Assembly (NCBI RefSeq): GCF_900116105.1
Contig: NZ_FPAC01000004.1
Span: 33,108 to 97,107 of the forward strand
From: Paenibacillus sp. 453mf
GTDB lineage: Bacteria; Bacillota; Bacilli; Paenibacillales; Paenibacillaceae
Length of the DNA: 64,000 bases
Direction of reading: 5' to 3'
Below the pieces are notes generated by a model, which worked only from the letters and a program-made list of their open reading frames with translations, was not told the origin of the DNA and did no database searches. Positions 37,037 to 45,697 of the stretch are shown here, piece after piece (position 1 is the first letter of the stretch; the number at the start of each line of letters is the position of its first letter). Position numbers and translations under genes: made by a program.

Positions 37037-39322
37037 TTACACAGAATATTTTTTGTATTTCATATGCTCTCTGTATTTTCCCGGTGTAATATCCTTCAGC
37101 TTGCGAAATACGCGGATGAAGCTGTTCTCATGCTGATAACCGACCATTCTTGCAATCTCCGCCAGTTTATAATCGGTCTCGATCAGCAGCTCACCGGCTT
37201 TTTCCACACGTAACTTAGTGAAATAATCGTGAATCGTCTCTCCTGTCTCTTGCTTGAACAGCTGGCTGGCCAGGCTGACACTGATATGCACGGAGGAAGC
37301 AATTTCCTGTACCCCTACATTCCCGTCCAGATGCCGTGTCATAAAATCAATCATTTGCTGCACCATTATGGCCTCCCGACTGACAGCGAGCGATGCAAAA
37401 TGATCAGCCAGTCTGCTCGTGTATTCATAGAGAAGCTCCATCATATCCTGCAGATCAAGCGTGTGCAGCTGACGAATCTGAATAGCTTCCTCCGGATCGG
37501 CTCCTTCTTTGGAAACTTCCAGCTTCAACAGACGCTGGCGAATATGGGTGAGCATACTCGTCACTTCAGAAGGATACCAGCCTTCAGTCCTCATCTGTTC
37601 CTCGAGCTTGCTTAACATTCGAGTTGCCTGCTCCTTCGACCCTGTCTCTACTGCCTGTAGTAATCCCGAAACCATGGATTCATACTCTACAGAATCGGTC
37701 CGCTCATGGGAGGCTACTTCTTCAAAGGTAATGACCGTCCCATACCCTTTATATAATCGATAGCTCAGCGCATTCTCAGCTTCATAATACGCACGCTGCA
37801 GCTTCATGACGTTCTCTGCCTGATGGCTGATCCCGATCGACACCTTAGTCTGCAAAATATCCTGCAGCATCGGTAAGATTTGGCTGATCTCTGCTTCAAT
37901 CGGCTCCTCCTTATCCCGACTGGACTGGAGCACTAGAGCCAGCTTATCCTTGCCTAGATCCACGCTGACACTGCGGTAGGATGGAGCGAGCAGCTCCTCA
38001 GCGATATTGTTCATTGCATATTTATATAGGAACTGATCGTTATCACTCCATTTATCCGCCCATTCCGAATACCGATCAATGGATATCAGTACGACACGAA
38101 GCGGTCTGTTCGTCCATTCCTTGAAATATTGTTTCCACCTTGCTTCCAGCTCTCGCCTTCCGGACAAATTGCCCATGAAAATATCCTGCACGAACTTCGA
38201 TGAGGCCTCTGCCTTGGTATGACGGATTTGCTGAGACAGATCTTCATGTGCCCGCAGGAGCCGGACGGTAATATTCTCAAGCTTGCCAAGATCGAGACTG
38301 TTCTCTTCACGTTCATAATTTCTAAGGAGGGAATGCAGCCGGCGAATGGGCTTGAAAGTGACGGCATGAAGCTGAATGATCAGCCAGGCTCCGAGCACCA
38401 GCATAATGAGGGAGACGAGCAGTACGACGCTGCGAATCTTCTTGGAATTGGCCAATAAATCGTCCTGGGAAGCGATGGATACATACCTCCAGTCCGTCAG
38501 AGGAGAAGGATTGTGGGTAAGCAGCAGCGACTCACCATTCAGTTCTACATCATCGTATCTTTGCTCTCCCAGCTGCCGTGTGTGCTCATAGATATCGGAC
38601 GGCTCAGCGTGGGCATTGCCGATCTGATACACCAAATTCCCTTCGCTGTCGAGAATATACTGGGCGCTCTCGATCTTCGAAACCGTGCTTGGTCTCATCT
38701 GTGCGAACAGCTCTGCCTTGTTGAAGTTCAGGGCAAGGATGCCCTTCATCTCGCCTTGGACAACGATTTTTCGAAAATAGGTAATTTCGTTCGTTCCGTT
38801 CTTGCCGCTCCCGCCTGCTGCCGTTCTGGATTTGACAAGCATGGTCTTCTCTTTAAGCTCGCTGCCTACGCTCACCCAGTCCGAATCTGGAAATGTGCTG
38901 AACCGGGAGCTGTAGCCCATCGGGTAAGATACAAAGCTTTCTTCATCTTCATTAAAAATGTATGCGCTTTCTATTATAGGTGAGTTAACGACCACATATT
39001 TCAAATACTCAATGAGCTGCCGGATTTCCGTTTGCGTGATCTGTTCATCCTTAGAGAGGTATCCATATACGCCTGAATGCAGTGCCATCTTGATAGCCGT
39101 ACTGTCCGTATCCTTGATATAGTCTTCAATAAAATTCATCTTATCGCTGAGCAGCTGGTGATGCATTTCGCTCAGCTCGCTTTGAAGCACCGATTTGGAT
39201 GTATAATAGGAAGTCAGACTGACCGCCAGTATGATGACGAACATCGCAATCGTCAGCGCAAAAACAAGCCTTGTCTGGGTCGTTGAGAGCAATGCGCGGA
39301 GCGAGTTTGACACTTTGGACAT
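37037..39322 (-). CDS. membrane-bound AraC-family regulator with extracellular sensor
   Basis: A 761-residue one-component regulator. Helix about 15-37, an extracytoplasmic sensor (about 38-275, PAS/Cache-like), a second helix (about 277-297, VVLLVSLIMLVLGAWLII), a cytoplasmic linker region and a C-terminal AraC domain (about 660-757; VGVQEIASSVHISVSLASQL and LAEIARMVGYQHENSFIRVF). The ATG at 39322 has GGGGGAAGG upstream and gives a sensible N-terminus, so I prefer it to the longer frame. It lies between the second importer and the GH105 gene and should sense the extracellular sugar for both. Confidence 0.9.
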   Translation of the reverse strand: MSKVSNSLRALLSTTQTRLVFALTIAMFVIILAVSLTSYYTSKSVLQSELSEMHHQLLSDKMNFIEDYIKDTDSTAIKMALHSGVYGYLSKDEQITQTEIRQLIEYLKYVVVNSPIIESAYIFNEDEESFVSYPMGYSSRFSTFPDSDWVSVGSELKEKTMLVKSRTAAGGSGKNGTNEITYFRKIVVQGEMKGILALNFNKAELFAQMRPSTVSKIESAQYILDSEGNLVYQIGNAHAEPSDIYEHTRQLGEQRYDDVELNGESLLLTHNPSPLTDWRYVSIASQDDLLANSKKIRSVVLLVSLIMLVLGAWLIIQLHAVTFKPIRRLHSLLRNYEREENSLDLGKLENITVRLLRAHEDLSQQIRHTKAEASSKFVQDIFMGNLSGRRELEARWKQYFKEWTNRPLRVVLISIDRYSEWADKWSDNDQFLYKYAMNNIAEELLAPSYRSVSVDLGKDKLALVLQSSRDKEEPIEAEISQILPMLQDILQTKVSIGISHQAENVMKLQRAYYEAENALSYRLYKGYGTVITFEEVASHERTDSVEYESMVSGLLQAVETGSKEQATRMLSKLEEQMRTEGWYPSEVTSMLTHIRQRLLKLEVSKEGADPEEAIQIRQLHTLDLQDMMELLYEYTSRLADHFASLAVSREAIMVQQMIDFMTRHLDGNVGVQEIASSVHISVSLASQLFKQETGETIHDYFTKLRVEKAGELLIETDYKLAEIARMVGYQHENSFIRVFRKLKDITPGKYREHMKYKKYSV

Positions 39323-39498
39323 GATTCGCCTTCCCCCATCCTTATCCGCTTGGGATTTGCATATCGTTCGTACTAACATTTTCTTTCCATATGTTATCAC
39401 AACTTGTATGGATGTCGTTCACAAATATTTAAATTTTTTCCTATTTGAATCAATTCATACTCTCATTAAAAAGGTATTATGAAATGGATTCCTTCGTG

Positions 39499-39533
39499 AA
39501 AAAAGACAAATAACCGGACTGTATAGCCCGGTT
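39499..39533 (-). terminator. terminator of the GH105 gene
   Basis: On the minus strand AACCGGGC-N6-GTCCGGTT pairs over 8 positions with one G-U, then TTATTTGTCTTTTTTC. Confidence 0.75.
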
Positions 39534-39574
39534 TATTGCCATTCATATTTTTTACTCCGTCATGCTCCCGTTAT

Positions 39575-42022
39575 TTACTGTGGACACGATCGGATTGAAG
39601 CCGCACAGGTCTCCTTCAAATACTCGCGCAGCCTTAAGGACTCGATCCCCGCGAGCAGTACAATACCGATGCCGTGGGTGTCATTCAGCAGCCAAGACAG
39701 ACGTTCCTTGTAATAATTCGGAGAGAAGGAGTATCCCGACCCTCGGCAGACCCCGTATACATTCCCGTCTCGATCAATACAATGGCGTATAATCCCCTCA
39801 TAGCCACGGAAGACCGCCTCAGCATATTGACGCTGTATTTCTTCTGGAAGCCAGCCATATCTTATCCCTCGGGAAAAAGCATAGATAAACATCGACGAGC
39901 AAGATGTCTCACTGTAGGATTCGTGATCTGTCAGCACCTGATGCCACAATCCCTGTTCATCCTGAACTGCAAGATAACCCTCGCACAGTTCCCTGTAGAA
40001 ATGCAGCAGATCGTCATAATTCGGATGCGTCTCGGGAAGAACAGTCAACAGCTCAGTTAGAGAGAACAACACCCAGCCATTGCCCCGTCCCCACGGTACC
40101 GTACAGCCCTTATCAAAATTCAGATTGTACACATGGTGCATCATTCTCTGCTCAGGCATATACAGTCTTTTCTTATACAGCAGAAATTGTGCAGCTGCGT
40201 CATCCAAATACCGAGTTTCACCAGTGAGCTTGTAATACTGGCTAAGGAACGGAGTACTCATGTACAAGTCGTCGCACCATATCGTATTGACCATTAGCTC
40301 GCTGAAGCTGCGATAGCGGTACAACGTTCCATCGGGCAGGCGATCCTGTTCATGTGTAATATAGGCCGCTATACGATGTGCAGCCTCCTCGGCTCCCCTC
40401 AGTTCCTTCAGCACGTGAGCTCTGAGCATGGTAGCACCAAAGGAACCGCAGTCATCCAGACTATCGATCAGCGCAAGCTGGTGATTCATCCCGGGGGCAC
40501 CATGCCGCTCGATATCCCACATGACCAGCTCATCCAGAGATGTGCACTGCTCAATATGGCCCGCTGCATAGTCTATGTAATCCGGGCGGGACAGCTCTCT
40601 GCCGGTCTCCAGAATGCCATACAGCGTAACACCTAGCGGATAATTCCATTTTCCGTACAAACGAGATTCCAAATAAGGACGAATCCGCGCAGCCGGCTGA
40701 TCGGCTCTGAAGTAAGTTCGTTCATCTCCCTCCCCGAATAGACAGTTCATATGAGGGACATCTCGGGGCTGAGGCACACGATCCTTGGAAAAAGGTCCAA
40801 GATACAGCCAGTGTCCTGTTAACCCTTCGATCGGGCATGGCCTGGACCATGTTCGCACTTCGCCAGTTTCTTCTCCGGCAAATGCATCCAGATCAAATCC
40901 CCAGGCTTGACGGGTACGGGCTGACACAACAACGACGTCATGCATTCCATAGTCCAGCTCCGTCTCCACCTCGAAGTAGCCTTGGTCCTGATCGCTTGCG
41001 TACAGCAAATTTCCGTCCACATATAGCTTGAACGTTCCTTCATGCAGCCCTTTCCATGTCACACGGCGTTCACTTGAAGTGCCCCGGTGATCCAGCCTGG
41101 ACCAAGCCAGCGCAACGGACCCAAGGGGACAGTCCAAGCCAGCTGCAGTGACGACTGTATCGGCGCTTGCACGGGTAAGAACATTTGTAATTGCATTTGA
41201 GCTTGCATTTGCACTCACATTTGCACTCGCATCATCACCGTCACTTCCCCTGGTATTGGCTTCTACATTGGCCATTTCCTTAATTTCTGCCCCCATCCCT
41301 GTATCAAACACTCTCGCGAAGACACCGAGCTGCTGCTCCTCCTCGCTCCATTCACTTCGGGGATACCAGGTCAGACCTGTGGCTGCTTCGGATGCTGATA
41401 TTTCTGCCTCGAATATACTTGCTAGCTTCGAGTCTATATCGTAAGTATTCACCTCTTTCACATTGCCTGGTATCCAACGTATATGCTGGGGTTCACTGTA
41501 TACCCAGCCTTCCTGCCCTTCGCGTTCAATCGATGGGGCAAGAAAATGAACCGGTGCGCCTTTCACTGAGCCTGTACCGAATTTTGCACCGCAGCCGGTG
41601 GGTGTTTTTTCAAACTCCAGCATGAAGAAGTTCCAGCCCTGACGCAGCTTTCCACGCAGTCCAGCCTTGCTCTCCGGCATGACGTCATCCCGATGATTCG
41701 ATTCAAAGGCCAGCTGGCCGTTAATAAACACCCGTGCATGGCTGTAGCAGCTGATCCGATAAGCCTGCGAGGTGTCCTCATCAGCCCATATTTTGGCCCA
41801 GGCATAGACAAACTGTCCATCCTGCAGCTGAGGAAGCTTCTCCATGAGGTTCATATCGTAACGGTATTCGTTATCTCTAATAAAGCCTTCCACATTAAGC
41901 AGCCGGTACGTCGGCAAGGTCCTCGGGTTCGCTCCGATATATCGGTTTACAATGGCTCTAAGCACATCCTCTGTTCTGTCCAGTGAAGCTCCGAAAGAAC
42001 GTTCTTTGGTTACATATGGCAT
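39575..42022 (-). CDS. GH105 unsaturated rhamnogalacturonyl hydrolase, multidomain
   Basis: An 815-residue cytoplasmic protein. The GH105 alpha-toroid occupies about 445-808; the catalytic aspartate pair is in TIWCDDLYM (584-585), with GRGNGWV and ETSCSSMF further on. The family removes the unsaturated uronic acid from pectin lyase products (B. subtilis YteR, YesR). The front (1-440) holds two beta-rich domains, joined by an Ala/Asn/Ser-rich linker (about 252-294) built on 12-base repeats. YteR-type enzymes are about 370 residues, so this one has an unusual added half. AAGGAGG lies 11 bases before the ATG. Confidence 0.88.
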   Translation of the reverse strand: MPYVTKERSFGASLDRTEDVLRAIVNRYIGANPRTLPTYRLLNVEGFIRDNEYRYDMNLMEKLPQLQDGQFVYAWAKIWADEDTSQAYRISCYSHARVFINGQLAFESNHRDDVMPESKAGLRGKLRQGWNFFMLEFEKTPTGCGAKFGTGSVKGAPVHFLAPSIEREGQEGWVYSEPQHIRWIPGNVKEVNTYDIDSKLASIFEAEISASEAATGLTWYPRSEWSEEEQQLGVFARVFDTGMGAEIKEMANVEANTRGSDGDDASANVSANASSNAITNVLTRASADTVVTAAGLDCPLGSVALAWSRLDHRGTSSERRVTWKGLHEGTFKLYVDGNLLYASDQDQGYFEVETELDYGMHDVVVVSARTRQAWGFDLDAFAGEETGEVRTWSRPCPIEGLTGHWLYLGPFSKDRVPQPRDVPHMNCLFGEGDERTYFRADQPAARIRPYLESRLYGKWNYPLGVTLYGILETGRELSRPDYIDYAAGHIEQCTSLDELVMWDIERHGAPGMNHQLALIDSLDDCGSFGATMLRAHVLKELRGAEEAAHRIAAYITHEQDRLPDGTLYRYRSFSELMVNTIWCDDLYMSTPFLSQYYKLTGETRYLDDAAAQFLLYKKRLYMPEQRMMHHVYNLNFDKGCTVPWGRGNGWVLFSLTELLTVLPETHPNYDDLLHFYRELCEGYLAVQDEQGLWHQVLTDHESYSETSCSSMFIYAFSRGIRYGWLPEEIQRQYAEAVFRGYEGIIRHCIDRDGNVYGVCRGSGYSFSPNYYKERLSWLLNDTHGIGIVLLAGIESLRLREYLKETCAASIRSCPQ
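41181..41228. repeat. four 12-base tandem repeats inside the GH105 gene
   Basis: Four imperfect copies of (A/G)CATTTG(C/A/T)A(C/A)T(C/T)-like units run head to tail (41181, 41193, 41205, 41217) and encode the SANV-SANA-SSNA-ITNV stretch of the linker. The 12-base unit keeps the frame. Confidence 0.8.
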
Positions 42023-42334
42023 CGCCTGCAGCGCCTCCTTACGACGAAATGATATTTAATAGAATAAATTCCAGACTCACGGTAGAACAATGGCCCGAAT
42101 CTCCAAACCGTAACCCAAAGCTTCACAATCCAGCAAAAACGATACGGTTTGTTCTCTGTACATTTGGTTGGTTGAACTCTGAACATTGCAGAGCCTGTAG
42201 AATGAGCATATATCTTTTGTGACAATGATAATTAGCCTAAGAAAAATGGTATATGTTAAAGGATAATTTTGTGATACAATGCGGAGAAGCTTTAATACAT
42301 TAAACTCATTTTACGAAAAAAAGGAGAATTCACC
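42023..42334. other. divergent spacer between GH105 and SnoaL-like genes
   Basis: No gene is supported. It becomes AT-rich towards the right; GTGATACAATG (about 42271-42281) could be a -10 region for the rightward gene, but no good -35 box is at the right distance. No cre site was found in front of the GH105 gene. Confidence 0.4.
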
Positions 42335-42670
42335 GTGTCCATTACTGATGTTATTGATGCACAGCTAGCCGCGTACAATGCGCGGAACATTGAAGATCTA
42401 CTGGCTACCTATCACGAGGACTGCGTCATTGAAGATGCTGTCGGCAACATCCAGAACTCAGGCAAAGAAGAAATCCGCGAGCGTTATACAGCTTTGTTCG
42501 AGATCAGTCCTGAGCTGAACGCAACCATCACGAATCGCATCGTGCACAATAACTATGTCATTGACCATGAGTCCGTAACAGGACATCGCGGCAGAACGGA
42601 CGTGCTGCTGGCGGTACCTGTATATCGTGTTGAGAATGGTCTGATTACACACGTAAGATTTATTGGATAA
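42335..42670 (+). CDS. SnoaL/NTF2-like protein
   Basis: A 111-residue protein with the NTF2-like pattern: helix (IDAQLAAYNARNIEDLLATY), then HEDCVIEDAVG, and curved beta strands ending RVENGLITHVRFIG. Such proteins are small enzymes or ligand binders; nothing specific can be said. The start is GTG with AAGGAG eight bases upstream. A hairpin at 42718-42747 ends the transcript. Confidence 0.87.
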   Translation: MSITDVIDAQLAAYNARNIEDLLATYHEDCVIEDAVGNIQNSGKEEIRERYTALFEISPELNATITNRIVHNNYVIDHESVTGHRGRTDVLLAVPVYRVENGLITHVRFIG

Positions 42671-42717
42671 GGAAGATCCCCGAATAACCCTATGGGAGCG
42701 TCTCCATACAAATAGAA

Positions 42718-42747
42718 GGCCTGTACCTTAGACGATGAGGACAGGTC
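42718..42747 (+). terminator. terminator of the SnoaL-like gene
   Basis: GGCCTGTACC / GGACAGGTC pairs with one bulged A and one G-U, followed by TATTTATTATTATG. Confidence 0.7.
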
Positions 42748-42794
42748 TATTTATTATTATGAAGCTAGATTATTGCCTGCCTTATGTTATTATT

Positions 42795-42902
42795 TTACTC
42801 TGCTGTCATGGCAACAAGCTCTTCAAAGGCATCCACTTCCAATTCCACTTCAGCCTGATCTAAATTAATATATTGTTTATAATATAGTAGAATCAATTTC
42901 AT
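42795..42902 (-). CDS. possible 35-residue peptide
   Basis: An ATG at 42902 follows AAAGG by four bases and opens a frame of 35 codons, starting MKLILLYYKQYINLDQAEV and ending acidic (ELEVDAFEELVAMTAE). The hydrophobic start and acidic end look peptide-like, and the frame runs towards the terminator at 42718-42747. No homologue is recalled and the length alone is not significant. Confidence 0.3.
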   Translation of the reverse strand: MKLILLYYKQYINLDQAEVELEVDAFEELVAMTAE

Positions 42903-43050
42903 AATACCTTTAGCTGCTTATATCAAGGGTATATATAGATCAAAATGATTTTATTTGTCTATATATAGTTTCAAATTTATCTATTTAATGACTTATGAAA
43001 TTGATTCAGTAGAGAGCAAATTAAACAATCTCAATATAGGAGTGATAACG

Positions 43051-44025
43051 ATGAAATATACATACCTCGGACGCAGTGGAATGCAGGTCTCTCTTCTCGG
43101 TCTTGGCACCAATTCTTTCGGAAAAAGAGCGGATGAACAGACTTCGACCCGCATCCTCCATCATGCCATCGACCGCGGAATCAACTTTATTGATACGGCC
43201 AACATCTACGCTGGAACGGAATCGGAACGCATTATTGGACAAGCGCTGAAAGGTAGAAGAGACAAGGTCGTCCTCACGACCAAGGCCGGACTCATTGCTA
43301 GAAATGACTCCCCGAATGGGCGCGGATCTTCCCGTTACCATCTGCAGCAGGAGCTTGAGAACAGCCTGAAGCGGCTTGGGACCGATTATGTGGATCTGTA
43401 TCAAATTCACACCTTCGATCCGAATACGCCGCTGGAAGAAACACTCCGCACACTCGATGACATGGTTCGTGCCGGCAAGGTACGCTATATCGGTGCCTCC
43501 AATTATGCTGCTTGGGAGCTGATGAAGGCACTCGGGATCAGCGAGCTGAGAGGATATGAACGTTTTGTCTCCAATCAGGTCAGCTATTCGCTGGCAGACC
43601 GAACGCCGGAGCGCGAGCTCGTTCCGATGTGCCTAGATCAAGGTGTCGGAATTATTCCTTACTTCCCTCTGGCTGGAGGAATTTTGACCGGAAAATATAC
43701 AGCCGAAACTGCGGTACCTGCGGGCTCCCGTGCGGAGACCGACCCGAACTTCCAGCGTTTCCTGGAGCAGCATAATTTAACGCTCGGGCAACAAGTGGCG
43801 GATCTAGCCGCTGAGACTGGATATACACCAAGCGCGTTATCCATCGCCTGGCTCATGAACCGGCCTGCCGTATCCACCGTCATCGTCGGCGCAACCCGAA
43901 CAGAGCAGCTAGATGACAACTTGAGAAGTCTCGACATCGAGATCGATACAGAGCTCGGAGAGAAGCTTGATGAAATAAGCGATCGATTCCTATTCTCGAA
44001 ACCTTTTGCTGCCTACCGAATATAA
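43051..44025 (+). CDS. aldo/keto reductase
   Basis: A 324-residue NAD(P)H-dependent oxidoreductase with a (beta/alpha)8 barrel. The catalytic tetrad is visible: Asp and Tyr in DTANIYAG (about 49-56), Lys in TTKAGL (about 81-86) and His in LYQIHTFDP (about 124-132). The C-terminal STVIVGATRTEQL binds the cofactor. It belongs to the YghZ/Kvbeta-like group by pattern; the substrate is unknown. I start at the ATG at 43051, with AGGAG eight bases upstream; the open frame before it is AT-rich and lacks a site. Confidence 0.93.
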   Translation: MKYTYLGRSGMQVSLLGLGTNSFGKRADEQTSTRILHHAIDRGINFIDTANIYAGTESERIIGQALKGRRDKVVLTTKAGLIARNDSPNGRGSSRYHLQQELENSLKRLGTDYVDLYQIHTFDPNTPLEETLRTLDDMVRAGKVRYIGASNYAAWELMKALGISELRGYERFVSNQVSYSLADRTPERELVPMCLDQGVGIIPYFPLAGGILTGKYTAETAVPAGSRAETDPNFQRFLEQHNLTLGQQVADLAAETGYTPSALSIAWLMNRPAVSTVIVGATRTEQLDDNLRSLDIEIDTELGEKLDEISDRFLFSKPFAAYRI

Positions 44026-44034
44026 TACGAAGGA

Positions 44035-44085
44035 AAAGGCTGGACCTTAGCTTTACGCCCCCCGTAAGCTCAAAGTCCAGCCTTT
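44035..44085. terminator. bidirectional terminator
   Basis: AAAGGCTGGAC / GTCCAGCCTTT (44035-44045, 44075-44085) encloses GCTTACGG-type inner pairing. It lies between the converging aldo/keto reductase and response regulator genes. Confidence 0.85.
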
Positions 44086-44104
44086 CTCTTGTCTTCTAAC
44101 CACT

Positions 44105-45697
44105 TCATTTCCCGTGCCCTGCTTCCATACCTCCGAGCTGACGATATTCATGAGGAGACACGCCCTCCAGCTCCTTAAATACGCGGGAGAACTGCTTGCT
44201 GTTCTCAAAGCCCACTGCGAGGCTGATCTCCGCCATTTTCATGGAGGATTTATGAAGCAGCAGCTCCTTTGCCCGCTGGATACGTACCTTTTTGAGATAG
44301 GACACAAAGTTGTCTCCCGTATACGCCTTGAACGCCTCGCTGAAATACGAATAATTGAGCGATACATGATTGCTGACCATCGCCATATTCAGAGGACGTT
44401 CGTAATGCTCATGTATATAACGAACCGCTTCTTTCATATCCGCATGCTCACTATGCGCCAGCCGAATGCGGGACACATAATCATTAACGCTGACGAGCAG
44501 GTATTCCAGCTTCCTATAATACTCGTTAAAGCTCTGAAAATTGTTAAGGCTGCCGACCAGCTTATACATCTTCAGCACCTCAACCGAGGATTCCCCGTAT
44601 CTCCTAAACACCTCGTCGAACACATTCTCATTAATCAGTCCGCTTACCTTCTCCAGATACGTCATATCGATCTGCTTCAGATGATCCAGCTCAAAGATGG
44701 AGGCAAGCAGCCTCTTCATCTCTTCCATTCGATCTGTCCCCAGCATATTTCCGAGCTTACGCAAGGCGCCATACGGCAGTGGAGGATTCATCCGATTCGT
44801 GAGTGCAGCATCATATTCGATATAATAAGCACTTGGATGCAAAAAAGTATATCGCAGTGCCGCCTGCGCCTCTTGATATTGCTCATGCATCTGAGCCAAA
44901 TCCCTCTGCTCTGTGCTGATTCCGATGCGGAATCCGTTCCACCCTTTCTGCTCAGCCTGCCTTGCAAGCTCTTGGTACCAGTTTGCAGTATTTCCTGCCA
45001 GAATAAGCCTTCCTTCTACATCCGTAAGTGCAAGCTCTGCCCTAACATCCATGGATTGACTGAGCCGCTCGACCAGACGCTGAATTTCACCTGTCGGCAT
45101 GACGGACCCATCTACATATCTGCACAGCACCATCGCGACCGCATAAGCGCTTGCTGGTGAAATACGATCTGCCCACTCCTCCTTCATCTGCTGCAGCTCT
45201 TCTTCCGTAACAGGTCCTGTTCCAAATAGAAGCTGCCGCACACGGTTCTTGTGCTGCTCCAACTGCAGCTCATACTTCTCCTGTCTTCGTTCCAGATTCG
45301 AGGCTTCTAATTCGCTCAGTTCCTTATCCACCCGATTCAGCATATCAAACAGCTCGGTTCGCTGAATCGGCTTCAGCAAATAATCCTTCACCCTGTACCG
45401 GATTGCCGTCTTCGCATATTCAAAATCATCATATCCGCTGAGCAGCACGACAGCCGGCCTTCTTCCTCCCGGTTCACGATCCAGCTCCTCCAGCAGCCGG
45501 ATTCCATCCAGGACAGGCATGCGAATATCGGTTAATATCAGATCTGCACGAGATGCACGGTTCAGCTCAAGCGCCATTTGTCCATTCGAGGCCAGTTCAA
45601 TCTGATAGGCTGATGGATATTGCCGCTCAATCATCGTTTTAAGTCCCAGGCGAATATTTTTCTCATCATCCACGATTATGAGTTTCCTCACCTTCAT
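44105..45697 (-). CDS. YesN-like response regulator, AraC output (second system)
   Basis: A 530-residue regulator. Receiver 1-125 with Asp10/Asp11, phospho-acceptor Asp57 (TDIRMP) and YLLKP. The AraC domain is at about 425-520 (NMAMVSNHVSLNYSYFSEAF and EISLAVGFENSKQFSRVFKE). The ATG at 45697 is almost touching a GGGGGAG site; the GTG two codons later is better spaced and may be used. It overlaps the kinase gene by 32 bases. It probably controls the third importer, encoded directly upstream. Confidence 0.94.
   Translation of the reverse strand: MKVRKLIIVDDEKNIRLGLKTMIERQYPSAYQIELASNGQMALELNRASRADLILTDIRMPVLDGIRLLEELDREPGGRRPAVVLLSGYDDFEYAKTAIRYRVKDYLLKPIQRTELFDMLNRVDKELSELEASNLERRQEKYELQLEQHKNRVRQLLFGTGPVTEEELQQMKEEWADRISPASAYAVAMVLCRYVDGSVMPTGEIQRLVERLSQSMDVRAELALTDVEGRLILAGNTANWYQELARQAEQKGWNGFRIGISTEQRDLAQMHEQYQEAQAALRYTFLHPSAYYIEYDAALTNRMNPPLPYGALRKLGNMLGTDRMEEMKRLLASIFELDHLKQIDMTYLEKVSGLINENVFDEVFRRYGESSVEVLKMYKLVGSLNNFQSFNEYYRKLEYLLVSVNDYVSRIRLAHSEHADMKEAVRYIHEHYERPLNMAMVSNHVSLNYSYFSEAFKAYTGDNFVSYLKKVRIQRAKELLLHKSSMKMAEISLAVGFENSKQFSRVFKELEGVSPHEYRQLGGMEAGHGK

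Noticed and set aside
44114..45160. A 348-codon open frame opposite the second response regulator
   Set aside because: Antisense shadow; the minus-strand frame encodes a clear receiver and AraC domain.
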